Source of the DNA: Stentor roeselii
Taxonomy: Eukaryota > Ciliophora > Heterotrichea > Heterotrichida > Stentoridae
NCBI GenBank assembly: GCA_006503475.1
Contig: RSEH01000040.1
Location: 124,001-188,000 of the forward strand
Length of the DNA: 64,000 nt
Direction: 5' to 3'
Shown here piece by piece: positions 19,174 to 26,196 of the stretch. Position numbers and translations under genes: made by a program. Under the pieces are notes generated by a model that saw only the letters and a program-made list of their open reading frames with translations, ran no database searches and was not told the origin of the DNA. Position 1 is the stretch's first letter, and each line of letters begins with the position of its first letter.

Positions 19174-19719
19174 TTATAATCCTCCTTTTTCTTGACCTTC
19201 TACCATTGAAGTGTAAATCGTTCCAAATAGCCTATCAAAAACCAGCTGAACATTCGATGAATTCTCCAATGAAGTTTCCGCCAATTGCACCCTTTCCAAT
19301 CCTCTAGGTGCTTTAAGATTTCCCTTAGGTTTAGCGTTTTTAAAATGCGCAAAAGTAGCACAATTAGCAATAGCGATTCCAGTTCTATGTGCGAAATTTT
19401 TAACCCAGATTTCCATATCAGCCAAATTATTTTCCCCATCAAAAACAAAGATAATTCCATTCAAGTCCTTTCGAAAAGCGCTCCAACATTTCTCATACCT
19501 TAAGTCCCCACTGCAGTCCCAAAGTTCAATTTGAACAGGAGTCTCTCCTCCAACTCGACTAGCGCGGGGAGGCACTCTTTCCATTTCAAGAATACGAACA
19601 CCTGCAGTAGGGTGGTAGTTTGCTGCAGGTGTTGATGAGTGACCAGCGATGAGGTTGGAAAGAGTTGTTTTCCCTGAGTTGCTGGGGCCGATTATCAGAA
19701 TTTTCATCTTGAGATCCAT
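19174..19719 (-). CDS. IFT22: IFT22/RABL5, small GTPase-like IFT-B subunit, 181 aa
   Basis: Ras-like fold with P-loop G-P-S-N-S-G-K-T-T, the G-V-R-I-L-E-M-E strand typical of RABL5, and the W-D-C-S-G-D switch II motif, in which the catalytic Gln is absent as in the family. E-K-C-W-S-A-F and the I-I-F-V-F-D strand also match IFT22. The usual NKxD guanine motif is not evident, again as in IFT22. The protein belongs to the IFT-B1 core (with IFT74/81) that carries cargo in cilia. Length equals that of other IFT22 proteins. The stop is followed by a second in-frame TAA, one codon and the ATG of the K+ channel gene. Confidence 0.9.
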   Translation of the reverse strand: MDLKMKILIIGPSNSGKTTLSNLIAGHSSTPAANYHPTAGVRILEMERVPPRASRVGGETPVQIELWDCSGDLRYEKCWSAFRKDLNGIIFVFDGENNLADMEIWVKNFAHRTGIAIANCATFAHFKNAKPKGNLKAPRGLERVQLAETSLENSSNVQLVFDRLFGTIYTSMVEGQEKGGL

Positions 19720-19721
19720 GG

Positions 19722-20220
19722 TTTATTTGAATGGGTTAAAGGATGAAGGGTTATCTAATATTGGTAATTGTGAAGATGGATTTTTGGTTTAGAAATTTTG
19801 ATTTTTTATTTGAATGGGTTAAAGGATCAAGGGTTATCAAATATTAGTAATAGTGAAGATGTATTTTTGTTGAGAACTTTTGACTTCTTTATTTGAATGG
19901 GTTAAAGAATAAAGGTTTATAATTATTATTAAATTGGGAAGATGTATTTTTGGTTGAGAGCTTTTGACTTCTTTATTTGAATGGGTTAAAGAATGAAGGG
20001 TTATCAGAATTATTAAATTGTGAAGATGTATTTTTAGTTGAGAACTTTTGATTTCTTTATTTGAATGGGTTAAAGGATGAAGGGTTATCAAATATTACTA
20101 AATTGTGAAGATGGTTTTTTTAGTTTAGAACTTTTAACTTCTTTATTTGAATGGGTTAAAGAATAAAGGGTTATCAGAATATTACTAAATTGTGAAGATG
20201 TATTTTTGATTTAGTACTTT
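19722..20220. repeat. 84-nt tandem array at the 3' end of the SWEET-like gene
   Basis: TTTGAATGGGTTAAAG recurs at about 19726, 19810, 19892, 19976, 20060 and 20146, giving periods of 82-86 nt. The first unit in gene direction includes the last about eleven codons and the TAG of the SWEET-like gene, and the rest are untranslated copies of that segment. Because 84 is divisible by 3, the array also keeps an accidental open frame on the minus strand. It separates the SWEET-like and IFT22 genes and reaches the IFT22 start region. Confidence 0.9.
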
Positions 20221-20862
20221 TGACTTCAAGTACTCGATCAAAGATGAGGACGAGCCACGAATCTTCAATGGACGGTGCAATAAGTGAGTTAAAACTAAAG
20301 AAACTCCTGATATTGACCAGATTAAATTTGTTAGGACTACTATTTTGTCTTTAGTTGCTAAACCGTAAAAAAACCAGGAAATGCTGCAGGTAAGGATCAG
20401 CAAGGACATGTTTAAGTCGATGAATGTGTGAAGACCGGTTTTAAAGACTTTTAATATTGACTCAAGTGTTGAAAATGCTGAGATTGTTGATAAGATTGAA
20501 CCTAGAATCCCCAAGACTTCTGAAGATATGCAGAATGAGCAGAATGAGATTGAAAGCATTAAGGTTAGGGTGTAAGATGGAAGGAAAGAGTATAGTGAAT
20601 TTGTTGAGAATTTTAAGAACAGGAGGCTTATCATTGAAAGGATTGAGGTGGAGATGTTTACTAAGATTAGTCCTGCATCTTTCATTCTTATTGCATAGAG
20701 GAACCAGAGCACCTGGCTCAAGTGGTTGAAATATAAAAATTTGCCTGGGATCTGGTCAGCATGTTTTGATGATATTTGATTCTTAACAGACAGGATTGAT
20801 GATAAATTCGCTAGCACTGCAGAAATTGTTCCAGAAAACGAAAGAATGAGCAGAATATCCAT
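20185..20862 (-). CDS. SWEET/MtN3-like (PQ-loop) seven-helix membrane protein, 225 aa
   Basis: Hydrophobicity shows about seven membrane helices in a 3+1+3 arrangement. The second triple-helix bundle, with G-I-L-G-S-I-L-S-T-I-S-A-F, a Ser-rich helix ending in S-W-F-F-Y-G-L, and T-N-L-I-W-S, follows the MtN3/SWEET pattern, where the usual P-N is T-N here. SWEET proteins are bidirectional sugar uniporters; a different PQ-loop transporter is possible. The C-terminal tail is short and basic, and its last codons seed the adjoining tandem array. Stop TAG. Confidence 0.65.
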   Translation of the reverse strand: MDILLILSFSGTISAVLANLSSILSVKNQISSKHADQIPGKFLYFNHLSQVLWFLYAIRMKDAGLILVNISTSILSMISLLFLKFSTNSLYSFLPSYTLTLMLSISFCSFCISSEVLGILGSILSTISAFSTLESILKVFKTGLHTFIDLNMSLLILTCSISWFFYGLATKDKIVVLTNLIWSISGVSLVLTHLLHRPLKIRGSSSSLIEYLKSKVLNQKYIFTI

Positions 20863-21058
20863 TTATTAAATTAAAGGCACTAGTTATAACTTTTAAAATG
20901 TTTTCAGGTTTAATAAACTAAATTTAAAGATAGTTTAAAAGAAATGATTTTTTTTCAAACTATAAGCTATGGAATTAATCATTATTATCGAATTCACTTT
21001 TTCAAAGCAATATTCGAAATAAGTGAACGATATTTATAAAACTAATCATATGAATTTA

Positions 21059-22159
21059 TTAATTATCCAAAAATATCTTGGTCGTATCATCCTTAAAACA
21101 ATTCCACCCAGTTGGCAAATTACTCCTCTCCTTCGCCAGAATCCCTTTAGGATTGACATAAATAGGAAGTCTAATAAAGCTCTGCTGTTTTCTAAAAGAC
21201 AAATCATACTGAACAGTGATCTGCAAGAAATACTTAGCCTTGATCAAATTAGTCTCAACACTTGAGGTATTTTTATCCCCTTCCGAGACCTTCAAGTCAC
21301 TTTTAAACTCAAAGTCTTTTTCATAGACCATAGCAGAAAAAGCAGCAATCCAAGTGACCCTATCCAGAGAACTAACTCTTTGCACAATAACACAATTTTT
21401 CTCTTTTCCACTGAATTCCATTTCCAAAACAACTTCAGCAATAACATGATTGATAGGCACAGCACAGTTGGAATTATCAGGAATAAGTTTATAACTAACA
21501 GTCTGATTAACAATAAGATCCTCATGAGTAACAACTTGAATAGTAAAACTCGAACTACCTTTATTCAAACAGCACAATCCTTGAATACTCTCAACACTCG
21601 AAGCTTCTTTTCGATGATTTTCTCGACTTTCCTTATTCCGAATGCAGACTTCACAGCTAGTTGAAAGACTTTCATCTCCTGAATACACAAGTTTCCCGAT
21701 CATCATGTAAGAAATAAGAGATTTTACGTAGTTTCCACTTTGGTCTTCTCCGGAATAAGAAAAAGTTGCAGGGATATGCGAAGGCAACTTATAAGAAAAA
21801 GGGAAGACATGTCGACCGGCAGTCATCAAACTGAGCTTGCGAAGGACTGACTCATGTGAAAAAATTTCTCGGGTTAAGTGAGAGGTCAGGACTTTTTGAC
21901 TGTAAATTTCAACACCTTCTCCTCCGCCGAAGAAGAGAGAAAGGGACAAGTTCGACATTTCACGAGGTAGGTCTAAGACCAGTTCGCCTTCTACTCGTTC
22001 ACCTGCCACGAAGTACTTGTAATCAAGCAACAGATTTAGACTTGGAGGGAGACTTTCCATTATCTCAGTCACTGCATTTTGAACGAATGTTTCACTTAAT
22101 GGAGGCTGGTCGTCTTCTTCTGCGAGGATGTCGTCGATTTCAGAACTGTCGAGAGACAT
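21059..22159 (-). CDS. Arrestin-like protein, 366 aa
   Basis: Two-lobe arrestin fold by pattern. The N-lobe has L-L-D-Y-K-Y-F-V-A-G-E-R-V-E-G-E-L-V-L and the G-R-H-V-F-P-F-S-Y-K-L-P-S-H-I-P-A-T-F-S-Y segment, which is the hallmark of alpha-arrestin/ARRDC proteins. The C-lobe strands run from about residue 200. There is no PPxY motif in the tail, so recruitment of a NEDD4-type ligase is not indicated. Likely a cytosolic adaptor for trafficking of membrane receptors or transporters. A cysteine cluster around C-I-R-N-K and G-L-C-C-L-N-K sits between the lobes. Confidence 0.8.
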   Translation of the reverse strand: MSLDSSEIDDILAEEDDQPPLSETFVQNAVTEIMESLPPSLNLLLDYKYFVAGERVEGELVLDLPREMSNLSLSLFFGGGEGVEIYSQKVLTSHLTREIFSHESVLRKLSLMTAGRHVFPFSYKLPSHIPATFSYSGEDQSGNYVKSLISYMMIGKLVYSGDESLSTSCEVCIRNKESRENHRKEASSVESIQGLCCLNKGSSSFTIQVVTHEDLIVNQTVSYKLIPDNSNCAVPINHVIAEVVLEMEFSGKEKNCVIVQRVSSLDRVTWIAAFSAMVYEKDFEFKSDLKVSEGDKNTSSVETNLIKAKYFLQITVQYDLSFRKQQSFIRLPIYVNPKGILAKERSNLPTGWNCFKDDTTKIFLDN

Positions 22160-22331
22160 TAGATTTATTACTGTTGAAGGTTTAATGGAATTGAAGGTGT
22201 TTATGAGAGATTTTAATTTTAGATGATTTTGAAGGTTTTTTTTGGATTATTGAAGAATTTTTTAGGGTTTTATTTGAGTTATCGAGATTTTTGATTATTT
22301 TTAGAAAGTTGGTTAACCCCCCCTTGTTACA
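22160..22331. promoter_or_regulatory. 172-nt divergent promoter
   Basis: Separates the arrestin-like gene (minus) from the Pol kappa-like gene (plus). The minus strand is G-poor over most of its length, as expected for the arrestin-like leader; a C7 run sits just before the plus-strand start. Both genes must share this short region. Confidence 0.5.
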
Positions 22332-23819
22332 ATGAAAAAAAACAAAGGGAAAAATCCTTGCACTTCTCTTTTTGATGGAAAAGAACGTCGTGTCCAAAAG
22401 GAACTTGAGAGAAAAGTGACATTAATAAACGAGAAAATTTCATCAATTCCTTCAATATCTCCAGAAATCGTTGAAAATGCAAGTCAATCAATAGAAAAAT
22501 TACTTCACAGTTACGAAAATCAAGTAATTTCAAGTGAAATCTGGATTTTCATCTCAATAGATTCATTTCAAACCTCAATCGAAGAACGTGACAACCCAGA
22601 CCTCTCTTCAAAGCCTTTCGCAATTTCAAGTAACTCTTTAATCCAGTCCTTCAACTCACTCGCTGCATCCTTTTCACTAAAGCCTTCAATGCCAGAGTTC
22701 CAAGCCTTAAGTCTTTGCAAAGACCTTGAAATCCTCATCGAAAATCCCTTAAAATACAAAACAGAAAGTTTAAAGCTAAAAGAAATTTTCACTACTTACG
22801 ACCCGTCCTTCGAAGAAACAGGTCTCGACGAAGCCGCCCTTTTCGTAACAACTTTCCTCAAAAGAAAATGCATGGACACTGACACCGGCAGAGAAGCACT
22901 TGCCCAGGAAATTCGAAGAAAAATCTGGAATGATTTAAAACTTCCTAGTTCCGCAGGTGTCGCCTGTAATAAAACCCTTGCTAAAATCGCTTGTCAAGTC
23001 AATAGACCAAATCGACAATTTTATCTAAGACCTGAAAATTCTAGAAAATTTATGAAAAATTTATGGATTAGAGATAATCCTTGTTTTACGAAAAATGATG
23101 GAAAATTGTTGGAAATGCTTGAGTTTAAAACTTGTGGACATCTTGTTGAGAGAAGTTTAGAAGTTTTTTTTGGGTTTAATGAAATTGCTTTGAAGAAGTA
23201 TCTAAAAATCGCATTGGGTGTTGGGGAATTTAATCATTTTAAACCGAAAAAAGAAAAGGGATGTTTAGCTGCTAGTAAAAGTTTTGAACCTTTGGACCAG
23301 GAAGAGGTTTTAGAGGAAAAGTTGAGGGAAATGGCTGATGGGCTTGAGTTTGAGTTGAAGAAGAATAAGGTTAAGGGAAAGGGAATTGAAATCAGCTTGA
23401 AGAATGTGAAGTATGAGACGAAGATTCGTAGGGAAGAGGCGAAACATTATTTTTTGGATGGTAAAGGACTTTTTGATTTAGCTGTTACTTTGCTTAGGAT
23501 GTTTTATCCTGTTCAGCCTATTAGGGGAATTACTTTGAAGGTCTGGAAACTTAAAGAGATTAAGGAAGAGTTTTCTAAAGAATTGGCTATGAAGGGAAGG
23601 ATTAGAAATGATAATGAATTTCAGAAAATGTTTCTTTATCATAGCATTGTTCCTAATAATGCTGTTCCGGTTGAGAGTGATGGGAAGAAAAAGAAGAAAG
23701 GAAATAGTTATGAATGCTCAGTCTGTAAACAGTGGTTTAATGGTAGAGAAACTGATGCTAAGACTCATAAGAAGTACTGTCAAGGACAAAGAAACTATTT
23801 CAAAAGTTTAAGTGAGTAG
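22332..23819 (+). CDS. Pol kappa-lineage Y-family DNA polymerase with degenerate active site, 495 aa
   Basis: The order of domains is that of DNA polymerase kappa: N-clamp (residues about 13-65), palm/fingers (70-205), thumb (205-275), little finger (about 285-400) and a C-x2-C...H-x3-C UBZ-type finger near residues 462-484. The family's D-M-D-A-F-Y-A is S75-I-D77-S-F-Q80-T here, so the first metal-binding Asp is Ser and the steric-gate aromatic is Gln. The usual N-Y-x-A-R-R-F-G segment is F-N-S-L-A-A-S-F-S (107-115), losing the Tyr and Arg that hold dNTP phosphates. L-D-E-A (165-168) keeps the other acidic pair. The thumb hairpin G-I-G is lost. The frame is intact and ends in TAG. Probably a non-catalytic scaffold (inference). 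Confidence 0.8.
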   Translation: MKKNKGKNPCTSLFDGKERRVQKELERKVTLINEKISSIPSISPEIVENASQSIEKLLHSYENQVISSEIWIFISIDSFQTSIEERDNPDLSSKPFAISSNSLIQSFNSLAASFSLKPSMPEFQALSLCKDLEILIENPLKYKTESLKLKEIFTTYDPSFEETGLDEAALFVTTFLKRKCMDTDTGREALAQEIRRKIWNDLKLPSSAGVACNKTLAKIACQVNRPNRQFYLRPENSRKFMKNLWIRDNPCFTKNDGKLLEMLEFKTCGHLVERSLEVFFGFNEIALKKYLKIALGVGEFNHFKPKKEKGCLAASKSFEPLDQEEVLEEKLREMADGLEFELKKNKVKGKGIEISLKNVKYETKIRREEAKHYFLDGKGLFDLAVTLLRMFYPVQPIRGITLKVWKLKEIKEEFSKELAMKGRIRNDNEFQKMFLYHSIVPNNAVPVESDGKKKKKGNSYECSVCKQWFNGRETDAKTHKKYCQGQRNYFKSLSE

Positions 23820-24470
23820 TTTTTAATATATGATTTAATTATAGTAATGCTTGTAAGAAACTCTTTAAATGGCTATATTGTTGAAATTATGCCTTTCATT
23901 ATTAAAATAGCGACTTTCAATTTATAGTTTTGCTTTAATTTGTGATAACAAACAGAATATCGATTCGAGTATGTTGTCTTATATATTAAAGTATTATTCT
24001 GGCATATATACTAGATACAATAGAAATTAATTCACAACTTTTTGTTTAATTAACTTACTGGATGAATAGCAACAATCAAAGTATTTATTCGATCTGCTTC
24101 AGAGTTCTATTCAATCAAATTACACAATTCCTTAAAGCCGAAAAAAATCAAAAAAATCATAAAATCAAGAGATTTTTCCGATCAATCAACCAAAAACCCA
24201 AACTTTCCAAATCCTTCCCTAAAACCCCCTAAGCCCAATCCCATCCTTAAAAATTCTATCACCTTCAAAAAGCCAATCCCTTAATCCACATTCCAACCAA
24301 AACTCAAAAAAACCCTAAACCTAACCCAAACCCCCCAAACCCCATCCTCCATCCTCCATCCTCCTCCTCCCTCCAAAAGCCACTCCACTTAAAAAAAAGA
24401 CTCAGGGAAAAACCACTTTGAAGATCACTGGATCATCTAGGGATAGTTAATCATCATTCCATATTTACCA
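23820..24470. other. 650-nt interval between convergent genes, with an orphan G-free tract
   Basis: 3' flanks of the Pol kappa-like and IFT57 genes. The first 340 nt are plain AT-rich. From about 24183 to 24395 the plus strand is A/C/T with only about three G, including CCCTAAACC, ATCCTCC triplets and C-runs: the same composition that elsewhere marks a gene's 5' leader. No plus-strand reading frame follows, so a non-coding or antisense transcript is possible. No RNA family is recognised. Confidence 0.5.
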
Positions 24471-25625
24471 CTAATTAGATTTTTCCTTTAGCTTAGCCTG
24501 GAAAAGGGCATGAGAAAGGACAGCACCTCTAAGTTCCATATCCCTAATCTCCGCCTTAAGCACCTTGAAAGCTTCTTTAATCCCCTGCAAAGGCGAGTTA
24601 TTCGTGACGACTTTTCCTTGTCTATCAATTTTATCCTGAATCTCTTCAATCCTCTCATTAATCTGCTGTAACTGACTTGAAAGTTCCGCAACATTTTCAT
24701 TTGACTGTTTATACCTCAATTGAACCTCATTAAGCGAATTTGCCTGAACTCGATAATTTCCAGTGATTTCGCCCATCGAGGTATTAATTTTCCTCTCTTG
24801 TGCCGAGATACGTTCAAGACATTTATTGAGATCATCTGCGATTCTCTTCAACTTCGCTTCAGTTTCTGGAAGTTCCTTTAAAATATTCGCTTTAAGCTGT
24901 TTTGTCTGCTCCAAATGTAATCGCCATTCACGAGAGTCTCCTCCTGTCGGGTCTGCTGCGAACTTAAGCCGGGGGCCGACTCTTTCAACTTCTAAAAGCC
25001 ATTCATTCGGATCGACTGAAGACCAGATAGGCGCGTTGTCTGCTTCGTTTTCTTCTTCGGCGACAGGCTGGCCTGCTTTGACTTCAGCGAAAACGGCTTC
25101 TTCGAAATCGTCTTCTTCTATCAGGTTGTCTTCTAAGTCGTCGTCTTCTCCTCCGATGACTTCGCCTTGGATTTCTTTTTCTTTTGGAAAGACCGGCTTT
25201 GAAAACTTGACCTTTTTTGACTGAAGTGCTCGCTTTGCTAGGGATAAGAGAATCAGACATGGAGCTTCACCGACTCCTGATCTTAACTTTTGAGGAGGAA
25301 AGTCAAGGTTTAGACCGAGTTTTGATAGTTCTACGGTTATGTTGTTCGCGATTGTTCCAGGATCGTCGTACTTGTTGAATGAGGCGGAGGCACCGTTTAA
25401 GGAGAGAAGCCATGTGAAGAGAGCGGTGAAGTATTGGAAGTTGTCTTGAGAGGATACTGAAGCACTGGTAAAGTGGCATCTGGTTAGTGGACGGAAACCT
25501 TTGGAGGATAGGAACGTTTCTTCATAGTTCAGAACTTTAAGTATATCGATAAGTTCTTCAACCATCAATCCAGGATCATTCTGAGGCCCCGCTGCGCCTT
25601 TTTCACCTTCATCTTGTTCAGCCAT
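24471..25625 (-). CDS. IFT57: IFT57 (IFT-B2 subunit), 384 aa
   Basis: N-terminal calponin-homology-like domain (residues about 20-130, with F-Q-Y-F-T-A-L-F-T-W-L-L) and an acidic linker rich in Asp/Glu (about 160-200). Next comes the diagnostic W-L-L-E-V-E-R-V-G-P-R-L-K motif with R-L-H-L-E-Q, then a long coiled coil (about 240-370) that in the family pairs with IFT20. It acts in the peripheral IFT-B complex during ciliary assembly. The open frame has an earlier ATG at 25655, which would add M-I-G-I-F-I-F-E-S-Y. I prefer the ATG at 25625 because the family begins with a polar region. Stop TAG. Confidence 0.9.
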   Translation of the reverse strand: MAEQDEGEKGAAGPQNDPGLMVEELIDILKVLNYEETFLSSKGFRPLTRCHFTSASVSSQDNFQYFTALFTWLLSLNGASASFNKYDDPGTIANNITVELSKLGLNLDFPPQKLRSGVGEAPCLILLSLAKRALQSKKVKFSKPVFPKEKEIQGEVIGGEDDDLEDNLIEEDDFEEAVFAEVKAGQPVAEEENEADNAPIWSSVDPNEWLLEVERVGPRLKFAADPTGGDSREWRLHLEQTKQLKANILKELPETEAKLKRIADDLNKCLERISAQERKINTSMGEITGNYRVQANSLNEVQLRYKQSNENVAELSSQLQQINERIEEIQDKIDRQGKVVTNNSPLQGIKEAFKVLKAEIRDMELRGAVLSHALFQAKLKEKSN

Positions 25626-25767
25626 ATATGATTCAAATATGAAGATTCCAATCAATCCCTAAAGAAAAATGCTAAAAATCCATAAGCCCAAACCCTCCAA
25701 ATCCAAACATCAAAAAATCTTCATCACAATAAAACAATCCCATTACTCCCCCCTAAACTCTAAATAA

Positions 25768-26196
25768 TTACCTACGACTCTTCAAATTCTTCCTGCTTTT
25801 AACAACAGGCTTCGCTGCTTCAACTGTCTCCTGAATAGTCGACTTCCTGGAAAGCTTTGGTTTATCCTTAGTAAGAAAAGTTTTCGCTGATTTTAATGTT
25901 TCAGAGATAGTTCGAGACCTGGGAAGTTTCTTTGCTGCCTTGCGAACGACGACTTTTTCTACTTTTTTAGCTGCTGGGGGTGCTTTGGGTGCTTCAGCTG
26001 CTGGCTTAGAAGGAGCTGCTTTTGATTTCTTTATTGCAGATTTTAATGGCTTGTTGGAAATGAACTCTTTACCTGCTTTGATGGTTTCGGTGATCGTTGT
26101 GGATCTTTGAAGCTTGTTTGGAACTTTTTTATGCTTCTTTGGTTGTGGTTTTTTTGCCGCTGGTCGTTGTTTACGTGCTCCTGCCATTCCCGCCAA
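25768..26196 (-). CDS. Small basic Lys/Ala/Pro-rich protein with three copies of a T-I-x-E-T motif, 142 aa
   Basis: Very basic and probably disordered, resembling histone H1 tails or other chromatin-associated proteins in composition. Three copies of the pattern R-S-x-T-I-x-E-T-h-[KE]-x-[AG]-K occur: R-S-T-T-I-T-E-T-I-K-A-G-K (about 31-43), S-R-T-I-S-E-T-L-K-S-A-K (about 93-104) and K-S-T-I-Q-E-T-V-E-A-A-K (about 118-129). The R-S/T-x-[ST] context suggests basophilic kinase sites. Family unknown; nuclear localisation is plausible but inferred. Upstream on its sense strand lies a G-poor leader. Confidence 0.7.
   Translation of the reverse strand: MAGMAGARKQRPAAKKPQPKKHKKVPNKLQRSTTITETIKAGKEFISNKPLKSAIKKSKAAPSKPAAEAPKAPPAAKKVEKVVVRKAAKKLPRSRTISETLKSAKTFLTKDKPKLSRKSTIQETVEAAKPVVKSRKNLKSRR

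Noticed and set aside
19837-20091. 84-codon minus-strand frame with repeated S-L-T-H-S-N-K
   Set aside because: It is produced by the 84-nt array, whose period happens to be a multiple of three; it is not a gene.
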